From an uncultured Rhodospirillaceae bacterium (GTDB lineage: Bacteria; Pseudomonadota; Alphaproteobacteria; Rhodospirillales; Magnetospirillaceae), in the NCBI GenBank assembly GCA_937887565.1, contig CALABS010000016.1, positions 1-31,106 of the forward strand: a stretch of 31,106 nt of DNA. Reading direction: 5' to 3'. Numbering within the stretch: position 1 is the stretch's first letter; each line of letters starts with the position of its first letter. Below, piece after piece: positions 15,722-23,834 of the stretch. Made by a program: the position numbers and the translations under genes. Below the pieces are notes generated by a model. The model ran no database searches. It was not told the DNA's origin and saw nothing but the letters and a program-made list of their open reading frames with translations.

Positions 15722-18700
15722 TCAGCCCATTTCCGCCATGGCCAGCAGGATCTCGCCGACGCGCTCGCGCCGGGCGCCCTTGAAGCGGCTGGCGACGGCC
15801 TCGACCGAGGGCCGCGGGCCGAGATGGGGCAGGGCGGCGCGGATGGCCTGGACCTGCTCGGGCAGGGTCTTGGGCCACGGCGCCTTGGCGGCGGCCTCGG
15901 CGGCGCCCTGGTCGGCATCGACGGCCAGCCTGGCCTGGACCGGGGCCGGGGCGGCGGCGCGGCCGAGCTGGAAATCGGGGCGCAGCCAGCGCACCTTGCC
16001 GGCCACCTCTTCCTGCCGGCGGGCGTGGTTCAGGGCCACCAGCCGGGCCAGGATTTCGTCGTCGGGCAGATCGGCCGGCCAGCCGTAGGCGGCGGCGACG
16101 GCGGCGTCGATCTCGGCGTGCAGGCGCTTGAGAGTGGTCACCAGCCCCTTGGCGTTGACGGCGCGGTCGTCGTCGTCCCATTCGGCCTCGGGCTTGGCCA
16201 GCACGTTGTAGATGCCGGTCAGCGTCAGCTCGGGATGGGCCTCCTGCCGGCGCTTGCGCAAGGCGTCCAACTCCTCGGCCAGGGCGCGGATGCGCCCCTG
16301 CTGGGCGGGGCTGGCGTCGGGGAAGGGGAATTTGTCGAAGCAGGCCGACTTGACGTAGACAGGGCGGTCTTCCAAGAGGCCCCCGGTCGCCTTCACCCAT
16401 ATTGAATGGATACGGCTGGACAGGACGCCGAGATGGTAGGCGTCGGCGGTGGCGATGGCGACAAGCTTGTTGTCGGGTCGAACCGACGCATCAAGGAACT
16501 GGAACACCCGATGCTTCGCTGTTTCTACGGTCGCGATGTAACGCGGAAGTCCCCGAAGTGCGGGGCGCAGGTCACGACGAGGTTCGCCGAATATCCACCA
16601 GCTCTCGCGATATGTAGCCCGATTGTTGGCGTCTCGCTCGGGTTTCACCTGCTCCAGCACCCATTGATAGACCTCGGGGAATCTAAGGCGGACCTCCTCT
16701 TCCGACAGACCGAACAGGTCGATCACCATCATCCCGCGCGGCCGGCCGGTGAGGTCGCGGCCGTTGCGGTAGTCCAGGATATGGTTCTCCAGCCCCGGCA
16801 GGCGGCCGAGGCCGAGTGCCCGGGCCTGCTCGGGGGTGACGATGAAACCGGCGCCGTGCAGCTTGACCCCCGGCGACGCCAGTCCGTCCATCGCGCGCAA
16901 GCCGTGGGCCTTGGTGACGTCGGCACCGATGGTGAGGTCGGCGTTGATGGAACCGCGCCGCTCGGCCAGCTCCACCTCGGCGGAATCGCCGTCGCCGGGG
17001 CGCTCGGCGGCGACGGTCAGCAACCGGCCGTCGGTGGCGCCGCGCACGCCCACCGTCATCGCCACCCGCACGGCGGCGGCGTCGCGCACCGCCTCGTCCT
17101 CGTCCTCGTTCAGGGCCTTGACCCAGGGATGGTCGGGGATGGCGAACGGCAGGCCGATGGGATGGCGGCCGCTCATATGGTGCTCGACCACCCGGCGGCT
17201 GAAGGTCTGGGGCAGCGAGTTGGTGGTGATGAAGCCGAAGCGCTCGGCCTTCCTGGTGCGCACCTTCTCGGCCGCCTTGTGCCACCAGTACATGACGAAA
17301 TCGGCCGAGTTGGGGACCTGCTTGCCATAGACCTTCCACAACGCCTCGGCGTAGCCGTCGCCCAGGTCCTGGCGCAGGTCCTTGCCGCCGATGAAGGGCG
17401 GGTTGCCGATGATGAAGTCGGCGGGGGGCCAGTCGGCGGATTTGGGGGCGACATAGCGTTCCTTTTCCACCCGCGCCGTCTCGTCGGGGACCAGCTTGCC
17501 GGTGACCGGGTCGCGCTTCCTGGTGACGCCGTCCCAGCGGGTCAGCGGCCGGCCGCGGTCGTCCTTTTCCAGCACGACGTCGCGCCAGGTCAGCAGGGCG
17601 TCGGCGGCCTTGATGTTGCCGTAGCGCTTGAGGACCGGCTTGGGCCAGGCGGTGAAGCCGGGTTGCGAGCGCGCGTACTGCTGCAGGTGGCCGATCCACA
17701 GCACCATCTCGGCGATGGGCACGGCGCGCTCGTTCTTCTCCAGGCCCAGGAACTGGTGGGGATCGACGGTGTGGCCGGACAGGCCCAGCGCGTCCTGCGT
17801 CTCGCCCAGGTCGGCGACCAGCAGGTCCAGCACCTCGCCCTCCAGCTTCTTCATGTGCTCCAGGGTGACGTACAGGAAGTTGCCGCTGCCGCAGGCCGGG
17901 TCGAGCACCCTGACGGCGCACAGGCGGCGGTGGAAGTCCTTGACGGCCGCGACCGCCTCGTCCCGCCCGTCGCCGTACTTGGCGGCCAGGGCGGCGATCT
18001 TGACGTCCTCCCACTCGGCCCGCAGTGGCTCGATGATGGTCGGCAGCACCAGCCGCTCCACATAGGCGCGCGGGGTGTAATGGGCGCCCAGGCGGTGGCG
18101 CTCGCCCTCGTCGAGCGCGCGTTCCAGCAGGGTGCCGAAGATGGCCGGCTCGACGTCGCGCCAATCGGCCTTGGCCGCCTCGATCAACAGGTCGATCTGG
18201 GCGCCGTTCAGCGCCAGCGCCTCGGCGTCGGCGAACAGGGCGCCGTTGAACTGCGGCACCGCGTCCTGGATCACCGGCGAGAAGGCGGCGCCCGAGTTCA
18301 TGTCCCGCCACAGCGCCGTCATCATCTGGCGCAGCACCGGCGGGTTGTCGCGGCAGCTCCGCAACAGGTCGGTGAAGGCGTTTTCCTTCAGGATGCGGAC
18401 ATCCTCGGCGAACATGGTGAACAGGCAGCGCATCAGGAAGTCGGCCACCGTCTTGGGGGCGTGGCCGGTCTCCAGCGACTGGGCCAGGCGGGCCAGCTTG
18501 TCGGCGATGCCGCGCGTCACCTTGGCGGCGTGCCGCGACGGGTCCAGCGACCACGGGTCGGTCCACGCCTTGCGCAGCCGGTCGCGGATGCGCTCGTCGG
18601 CCAGGTCGTCGAGCCGGAAGCGGAACGAGCGGGTGTCGGGGAACAGGGTGTAGTGACGGCCGGTGCCGGTGAAGTCGGCGAACAGCTCGAAGGAATAGCC

Positions 18701-19171
18701 GATGTCGGCGACGATCAGGAACGGCGGCACGCCTTCGGCGAGCGGAAGGTTGTCGGCGTATTTCTTCGCCTGGCGGCGGGCGCGCATCATGGCCGCGTTC
18801 CATTGTTCCGATTCGCGGACGCCGTGGCCCTTGCGGGTGGATTTGCGCCGGGGTTCGGAAACCGCCGACGCGGCCGAGGTGCTGACGCGGGCCTCGGGCT
18901 TGAAGACGCCCTGCTTGGCCTCGAGCACGAAGCAGCCGCGCTTGTAGAGGTCGATGCGGCACCGCGACACGGTGCCGTCCCAGTCGGGGACCTCGACCCA
19001 GCGCTCGAAGCCGTAGACGTCGCCCACCACGTCCGGCTTGGCGACGCCCAACAGGTCGCACAGCTCGGTCAGGAACATCTGGTAGGTGCGGTGCTCGCCG
19101 CCCTCGGACGGGCGCCAGCGCTCGATGAAGGCCGAGACAGCGCCCTCGGCGGCGTCGAACTGGTGGGTCAC
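15722..19171 (-). CDS. MmeI-like (type IIL) single-chain restriction-modification enzyme
   Basis: A 1149-residue protein with nuclease, methyltransferase and specificity parts in one chain. The N-terminal nuclease motif is D74-x9-E84-x-K86 (IDLYKRGCFVLEAK), the same D-x9-ExK spacing as MmeI. A helical region follows (about 180-360). The adenine methyltransferase has motif I DPACGSGNFLY (424-434) and catalytic motif IV NPPF (590-593). The C-terminal part carries the target recognition region and the HLGVLSSRIHSIWV and FDKFPFPD segments of the family. GTG at 19171 with GGGGGAG just upstream is preferred over TTG at 19225, which has no ribosome binding site. No separate S, R or M gene is nearby. 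The frame is intact; a lower-GC patch covers 16390-16690. Confidence 0.85.
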   Translation of the reverse strand: MTHQFDAAEGAVSAFIERWRPSEGGEHRTYQMFLTELCDLLGVAKPDVVGDVYGFERWVEVPDWDGTVSRCRIDLYKRGCFVLEAKQGVFKPEARVSTSAASAVSEPRRKSTRKGHGVRESEQWNAAMMRARRQAKKYADNLPLAEGVPPFLIVADIGYSFELFADFTGTGRHYTLFPDTRSFRFRLDDLADERIRDRLRKAWTDPWSLDPSRHAAKVTRGIADKLARLAQSLETGHAPKTVADFLMRCLFTMFAEDVRILKENAFTDLLRSCRDNPPVLRQMMTALWRDMNSGAAFSPVIQDAVPQFNGALFADAEALALNGAQIDLLIEAAKADWRDVEPAIFGTLLERALDEGERHRLGAHYTPRAYVERLVLPTIIEPLRAEWEDVKIAALAAKYGDGRDEAVAAVKDFHRRLCAVRVLDPACGSGNFLYVTLEHMKKLEGEVLDLLVADLGETQDALGLSGHTVDPHQFLGLEKNERAVPIAEMVLWIGHLQQYARSQPGFTAWPKPVLKRYGNIKAADALLTWRDVVLEKDDRGRPLTRWDGVTRKRDPVTGKLVPDETARVEKERYVAPKSADWPPADFIIGNPPFIGGKDLRQDLGDGYAEALWKVYGKQVPNSADFVMYWWHKAAEKVRTRKAERFGFITTNSLPQTFSRRVVEHHMSGRHPIGLPFAIPDHPWVKALNEDEDEAVRDAAAVRVAMTVGVRGATDGRLLTVAAERPGDGDSAEVELAERRGSINADLTIGADVTKAHGLRAMDGLASPGVKLHGAGFIVTPEQARALGLGRLPGLENHILDYRNGRDLTGRPRGMMVIDLFGLSEEEVRLRFPEVYQWVLEQVKPERDANNRATYRESWWIFGEPRRDLRPALRGLPRYIATVETAKHRVFQFLDASVRPDNKLVAIATADAYHLGVLSSRIHSIWVKATGGLLEDRPVYVKSACFDKFPFPDASPAQQGRIRALAEELDALRKRRQEAHPELTLTGIYNVLAKPEAEWDDDDRAVNAKGLVTTLKRLHAEIDAAVAAAYGWPADLPDDEILARLVALNHARRQEEVAGKVRWLRPDFQLGRAAAPAPVQARLAVDADQGAAEAAAKAPWPKTLPEQVQAIRAALPHLGPRPSVEAVASRFKGARRERVGEILLAMAEMG

Positions 19172-19231
19172 CGTCTCCCCCTGATGCTCCGCCGCCACCC
19201 TAGCCGAGGGCGGGGCGGCGATCAATTCGGT

Positions 19232-19429
19232 CTAGCGGGCTGCGGAAGAATGCCGACTTGGCCTCCCACATGCCCTTTTCCGTCATGCGCGGGCTTGACC
19301 CGCGCATCCACGCACCGCCGTATAAATATATATCCTGCACCGACACGGGGATGGCCGGGTCGAGCCCGGCCATGACGGTTCGAGCTCCATGACGTAATGT
19401 GCGGCTTCTTCCGCAGCATGCTAGCGGGC
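19232..19429. repeat. Nested palindromic element flanked by a 9-bp direct repeat
   Basis: CTAGCGGGC occurs at 19232-19240 and again at 19421-19429. Just inside, TGCGGAAGAA (19241-19250) and TTCTTCCGCA (19406-19415) are inverted repeats. Within lie two copies of a 28-base palindromic unit in opposite orientation (19282-19309 and 19349-19376), each with a 9-bp stem and 5-base loop; base changes between copies keep pairing. An AT-rich core (TATAAATATATAT, 19321-19333) lies between. The internal unit resembles dispersed alphaproteobacterial intergenic palindromes. No ORF is inside. The right end overlaps the stop codon of the DUF455 gene. A small non-autonomous (MITE-like) element is a reasonable reading. 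Confidence 0.7.
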
Positions 19430-20215
19430 CAAGGGCTCGTACCAGTGGCGGGGGAAGCCCGCCTCGGCGCGGGCGGCGTGGTTGAACGGCGCCTTGAGGC
19501 CGGCCGGGAAGCGGTGGGCGTGGATGCGGTGGAAGGCGGCGGCGGCGTCCTCGCCGGCGCGGTCGGCCAGATAGGCGAACCAGCGCGCCCCGGCGGCGAC
19601 GTGGCGGATCTCGTCGCGATAGATGACCTCCAGCACCGGCGGGGTCAGGGCGTCGCCGTTGCGGGCCAGCCGCTCGATGGTGGCCGGGGTGGTGTCGAGC
19701 CCGCGCGCCTCCAGGGTCATGGGAACCACCGCCAGCCGCGCCATCAGGTTGTCGGCGGTCTTCTCGGCCGCCTGCCACAGGCCGTCATGGGCCGGCAGGT
19801 CGCCGTAGCGGGCGCCCAACTCCGCCATCAGCCGCCCGAGCATCTCGAAATGCTCGGCCTCGTCCACCGCCACCCGGACCCAGTCGTCCAGGAACGCCCG
19901 GGGCATGGCCTCGTGGGGGAAGCGGCAGACGATGTCCCAGGCCAGGTCGATGGCGTTCAGCTCGATATGGGCCAGGGCGTGGACCAGGGCCAGCCGCCCG
20001 CGCTCGCCGCCGTAGCGGCGGTTGGGCATGTCGCGCGGATGCAGCAGCTGCGGCCGTTCGGGCCGCGCCGGGCGGTCGGGCGGGACGGTGTCGCCGGGCT
20101 CGACGATGCGGCCGGCGAACCAGTCGGCGGCGGCCTGGCGGGTCAGCCGGCACTTGGCCGCCGGATCGGCGGTGGTCAGCACGGCGGCGGCGGCGGCGGA
20201 AAGGGTCGGGGCCAT
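19421..20215 (-). CDS. DUF455 ferritin-like protein
   Basis: A 264-residue protein of the DUF455 (COG2833) family with a ferritin-like four-helix fold. Candidate metal ligands are visible: His83 and Glu85 (HIELNAID), Glu119/Glu121/His122 (DEAEHFEM), Glu169 (EARG), and Glu202/His205 (RDEIRHVAAG). Function is unproven; some relatives are linked to tRNA or oxidative chemistry, but I cannot assign one. It starts 22 bases after bcp on the same strand, so likely in a glnE-bcp-DUF455 transcription unit. Its stop codon TAG lies in the end repeat of the palindromic element at 19232-19429, so an insertion may have set or trimmed its 3' end. Confidence 0.87.
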   Translation of the reverse strand: MAPTLSAAAAAVLTTADPAAKCRLTRQAAADWFAGRIVEPGDTVPPDRPARPERPQLLHPRDMPNRRYGGERGRLALVHALAHIELNAIDLAWDIVCRFPHEAMPRAFLDDWVRVAVDEAEHFEMLGRLMAELGARYGDLPAHDGLWQAAEKTADNLMARLAVVPMTLEARGLDTTPATIERLARNGDALTPPVLEVIYRDEIRHVAAGARWFAYLADRAGEDAAAAFHRIHAHRFPAGLKAPFNHAARAEAGFPRHWYEPLAR

Positions 20216-20237
20216 CTCGAACCGGGCTCGGCCTTCC

Positions 20238-20699
20238 TCACATCTCGTGCAGCTTGTTCAGCACGTCCATGGCGTGGCCGCTGACCTTGACCTTGCGCCA
20301 GACGGCGCGGACCACGCCTTCCTCGTCGATCAGGACGGTGGCGCGCTCGATGCCCATGTATGTGCGGCCGTACATGGCCTTCTCGACCCAGACGCCATAG
20401 GCCTCGCAGACCTCGCCCGAGGCGTCCGAGCCCAGCGGGAAGGGCAGGTCGTGCTTGGCGCGGAACTTCTCGTGGCTGGCCACCGAATCCTTGGACACGC
20501 CCAGGATCTCGGCCTTGTTGACGATGAAGCGGGCGTATTCGTCGCGGAACTGGCGGGCCTCGTTGGTGCAGCCCGAGGTGTCGTCCTTGGGATAGAAATA
20601 GAGCACCAGCCGCTTGCCCCGGTAGTCGGCGAGCGTGCGCGGCCCTTCGTCGGTCGCCAGCGTGAAGTCGGGGGCGGGCTGTCCTACGGCGATGGTCAT
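20238..20699 (-). CDS. bcp: Thiol peroxidase, BCP/PrxQ family
   Basis: A 153-residue cytoplasmic peroxiredoxin that reduces hydrogen and organic peroxides. The peroxidatic Cys44 is in FYPKDDTSGCTNEA. The resolving cysteine found five residues later in E. coli BCP is missing here (GCTNEARQFRD); the only other cysteine is Cys98 in SGEVCEAYGVW, so the protein may be 1-Cys or use Cys98. Downstream family features YGVWVEK and RATVLIDEEGVVRAVWRKVKV are present. It lies 74 bases after glnE and 22 bases before the DUF455 gene. ATG at 20699 is the clear start. Confidence 0.94.
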   Translation of the reverse strand: MTIAVGQPAPDFTLATDEGPRTLADYRGKRLVLYFYPKDDTSGCTNEARQFRDEYARFIVNKAEILGVSKDSVASHEKFRAKHDLPFPLGSDASGEVCEAYGVWVEKAMYGRTYMGIERATVLIDEEGVVRAVWRKVKVSGHAMDVLNKLHEM

Positions 20700-20773
20700 G
20701 GCAATCCCTTGATCCTGACGGTATGCACAGAGCGTACGGCGTTCACCCCGCAGATCAAGTGACAGTTCACCGT

Positions 20774-23758
20774 TCACGGTTCCGTCACGCGCCCCCGCGC
20801 CTCGGCGGCGGGCGCCTCGACGACGCGGCGGAAGACGTCGAGGGCGTCGCGGGCGCAGTCGTCCATGCGGTCGGCCAGGGTCTTGAAGTCGGTCAGGCCC
20901 GAGGCCCGCACCAGCACCTCCCTGAGGCCGCGCGGGGCCGCCTTCTCGTCGAAACGGCCGGCCACCGTCTGGCGCAGCACCATCTGCACCGCCGACCACA
21001 GCCGCCAGCCGTCGAGCAGGGTGTCGAGGTCGCCGCGCGCCAACAGGCCGGCGGCGGCGGCCGCCTCCAGGGCGTCGTGGGTGTTGGGGTGCAGGATGCC
21101 GGGATGGGCGTGGCCGTGGCGCAGCATCAGGTATTGGGCGGTGAACTCGATATCCACCAGCCCGCCGCGCCGATGCTTGACCTCCCAGCGGGTCTCGGCC
21201 CTGTGCTCCTTCGCCATGCGGGCGCGCATGTCGGCCACGTCCACCGCCAGCCGGTCGCCGTCGCGGGGGGCGGTCAGGACGCCGGCGATCACCGCCCGCA
21301 CCCGCTCGCTTAGGGCCGGATCGCCGACCACCACCCGGGCCCGGGTCAGGGCCATGTGCTCCCAGGTCCAGGCGGATTCGGCCTGGTAGCGGCGGAACGC
21401 CTCGAACGAGGTGGCGATGGGCCCCGAATTGCCCGACGGCCTGAGCCGCATGTCCACCTCGTAGAGCGCTCCCTCGGCGGTCTTGGCGGTCAAGGCGGTG
21501 ACGAGGCGCTGGGTCAGCCGGGCGAACCAGGTGGCCTTGGCCAGCGGCCGCTCGCCGTCGGATTCGTCGGGGGCGTCGTCGGGGGCGTCGTAGATCAGGA
21601 TCAGGTCCAGGTCCGAGGTGGCGGTCATCTCGCGCCCGCCCGCCTTGCCCATGGCCAGCAGGCACCAGCTGCCGCCCGGCACCCGGCCGTGGGCGCGGGC
21701 CAGCTCGTCCTCGACGCGCGGCACCATGCGCGCCATCACCGCGTCGGCGATGTCGCTGAACGCCTGGGCGGCGGCATGGGGGGGCAGCATCGCCTTCAGG
21801 GTCTGGACGCCGACCTGGAACTTGCGGTCGTTGGCCCAGCGGCGGCTGGCGTCGAGGATTTCCTGCATGTCGCCGTCGGCCTCGGCCAGCGCCCGGTCCA
21901 GCTCGGCGGCCAGGTGTTCCATGGGCGGCGGCGGCTCGAAGAAGCTGGGCGACAGCACGCTGTCCAGCAGCGTGGTGTGGCGGGCCAGGTGCTCGGCGAG
22001 ACGGGGGGCGTTGCCCATCAGCTCGGCGACCAGGTCGAGCAGCGACGGGTTGGAGTAGAACAGCGAGAACAGCGGCACGCCGGCCGGCAGCCGGCCCAGG
22101 AACTCGTCGAAGCGCATGAAGGCGTCGTCGGGGCTGGCGGTGTTGGCCAGCGCGGTCAGCAGCGCCGGGGTCAGCTCGGTCAGCAATTCGCGGGCGCGGG
22201 TCGAGCGGGTGGCCCGCACGCGGCCATGGTGCCAGCCGCGGATGGTCGAGCACACGGCGTCGGCGTTGGCGAAGCCCAGTTCCGAGATGGTCCTGACCGT
22301 GTCGGGGTCGTTCTCGCCGCCGGTGAACACCAGGTTGCCGTGGGCGCCCAGGGACGGCGCGTCCTCGAACAGGCCGGCGTAGTGGCCTTCCACCGTCTGC
22401 AGGTGCGCGGTCAGGGCGGCGGCGAACTCGCCGGCGTCGGCATGGCCCATGAAGGCGGCGATCTCGGCCAGCCGTTCGGGCGATTCCGGCAGGGTCTGGG
22501 TCTGCTTGTCGTCCACCATCTGCAGCCGGTGTTCGAGGGTGCGCAGGTAGCGGTACGAAGCCTCCAGTTGGACCACCACCTCGGCGTCGACGTGGCCGGC
22601 CGCCGCCAGGGCCTCCAGCGCCTCGACCGTGCGCGAGGTGCGCATGGCCGGCTCGCGGCCGCCCCAGATCAGCTGCTGGGTCTGGGCGAAGAACTCGATC
22701 TCGCGGATGCCGCCCCGGCCCAGCTTGATGTTGTGGCCGCCCACCGCCACCACCCTGCCGCCCCGGAAGGCGTTGATCTGGCGCTTGATGGAATGGATGT
22801 CCTGGATGGCGGCGAAGTCCAGCGACTTGCGCCACACGAAGGGGCGCAGGAACTTCAGGAAGCCCTGGCCGGCCTCGTCGTCGCCGGCCACCTGGCGCGC
22901 CTTGATCATGGCGGCGCGCTCCCAGTTCTGCCCGAAGCCCTCGTAGTAGCTCTCGGCCGCCACCAGTGACACCGCCACCGGCGTCGAGCCGGGATCGGGC
23001 CGGAGCCGCAGGTCGGTGCGGAAGACGTAGCCGTCCACCGTGCGCTCGTCGAGGATGCGCACCAGCTCCTTGGTCAGGGCGATCATGCATTCGGGGAGAC
23101 TGCGCCGCCCGGTGTAGTCGAGGCGCTCGTGGTCGTAGAGGACGATGAGGTCGATGTCGCTGGAATAGTTCAGCTCGCGCGCCCCCAGCTTGCCCATGCC
23201 CAGGATGACCAGCCCGCTGCCGCGCTCGGGGTCCTCGGGGTGGGGCAGGCGGATGTCGCCCTTGGCGTGCTCGCGCCGCAACAGGAAGCGGACGGCATGG
23301 CGGATGGCGGCCTCGGCGAAGTCGGCCATGGCGGCGGTGACCATTTCCAGCGGCCAGGCGCCGGCGATGTCGGCCAGCGCGGCCAGCAGGGCGACGCGGC
23401 GCTTGGCGACCCGGAGCGCCGTCATCAGCCTGGCGATGTCGGTCTCGTCGGCCAGGCCGGCCGCCAGCTCGGCGGAGACGGCCGCCAGGGCGGCATCGGG
23501 GCCCTCGGCCAGCAGGCGGCGCAGGAAGGCCGGCTCGGCGAGAACGCAGCGGGTGAGGAAGGGGCTGTTGCCGAACACCCGCGACAGCAGCGCCCTTGCC
23601 CTTGAATCGCCTTGAATCCGTGTCATGAAAGATGACAGCTCGGCATCGTCCTGCTCGGCCGCGGCCTCGGCCCAGTGCCGGAACCCCAGGTCCTCGAGGG
23701 CAGGATTTCCGACGCATGGAAGACGGTGTTCATCCAGTGGAAAGTTCACCTTGTGCAT
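20774..23758 (-). CDS. glnE: Bifunctional glutamine synthetase adenylyltransferase/adenylyl-removase
   Basis: GlnE adds AMP to glutamine synthetase when nitrogen is plentiful and removes it by phosphorolysis when scarce, under PII control. The 994-residue chain has the expected two nucleotidyltransferase halves: the N-terminal adenylyl-removase with GMGKLGARELNYSSDIDLI (SSDIDL near 199-204) and the C-terminal adenylyltransferase with GKAGGREMTATSDLDLILI (near 710-724). Both Asp pairs are intact. Start: ATG at 23758 (MHKVNFPLDEHRLP) is favoured over an upstream TTG at 23809, but its ribosome binding site (GTGGGA) is weak and a later start (MTRIQGD) cannot be excluded. It heads a minus-strand unit with bcp and a DUF455 gene and is divergent from the large AsmA-like gene. 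Confidence 0.95.
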   Translation of the reverse strand: MHKVNFPLDEHRLPCVGNPALEDLGFRHWAEAAAEQDDAELSSFMTRIQGDSRARALLSRVFGNSPFLTRCVLAEPAFLRRLLAEGPDAALAAVSAELAAGLADETDIARLMTALRVAKRRVALLAALADIAGAWPLEMVTAAMADFAEAAIRHAVRFLLRREHAKGDIRLPHPEDPERGSGLVILGMGKLGARELNYSSDIDLIVLYDHERLDYTGRRSLPECMIALTKELVRILDERTVDGYVFRTDLRLRPDPGSTPVAVSLVAAESYYEGFGQNWERAAMIKARQVAGDDEAGQGFLKFLRPFVWRKSLDFAAIQDIHSIKRQINAFRGGRVVAVGGHNIKLGRGGIREIEFFAQTQQLIWGGREPAMRTSRTVEALEALAAAGHVDAEVVVQLEASYRYLRTLEHRLQMVDDKQTQTLPESPERLAEIAAFMGHADAGEFAAALTAHLQTVEGHYAGLFEDAPSLGAHGNLVFTGGENDPDTVRTISELGFANADAVCSTIRGWHHGRVRATRSTRARELLTELTPALLTALANTASPDDAFMRFDEFLGRLPAGVPLFSLFYSNPSLLDLVAELMGNAPRLAEHLARHTTLLDSVLSPSFFEPPPPMEHLAAELDRALAEADGDMQEILDASRRWANDRKFQVGVQTLKAMLPPHAAAQAFSDIADAVMARMVPRVEDELARAHGRVPGGSWCLLAMGKAGGREMTATSDLDLILIYDAPDDAPDESDGERPLAKATWFARLTQRLVTALTAKTAEGALYEVDMRLRPSGNSGPIATSFEAFRRYQAESAWTWEHMALTRARVVVGDPALSERVRAVIAGVLTAPRDGDRLAVDVADMRARMAKEHRAETRWEVKHRRGGLVDIEFTAQYLMLRHGHAHPGILHPNTHDALEAAAAAGLLARGDLDTLLDGWRLWSAVQMVLRQTVAGRFDEKAAPRGLREVLVRASGLTDFKTLADRMDDCARDALDVFRRVVEAPAAEARGRVTEP

Positions 23759-23834
23759 TCCCACATGTTGTGATTGCCTCACACTGGGGAAACCGACCGA
23801 TGGGGTCAAGTCGCAGATGGAGGCGGTTGGTTAA

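Noticed and set aside
15722..19225. BREX (PglX) or DISARM methylase identity for the 1149-residue protein
   Set aside because: The N-terminal D-x9-ExK nuclease motif and C-terminal family segments fit MmeI-like enzymes better, and no other BREX or DISARM gene is adjacent. A search would settle this.
16406..19375. 989-codon plus-strand frame opposite the restriction-modification gene
   Set aside because: Antisense shadow: no family motifs and repetitive Gly/Val/Gln/His composition, while the minus strand has intact nuclease and methyltransferase motifs.
20238..23717. Long minus-strand frame that joins an Arg/Gly/Pro-rich stretch to the BCP sequence
   Set aside because: Only its last 153 codons are the real bcp. 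The rest is an out-of-frame reading of glnE; the bcp start at 20699 is clear.
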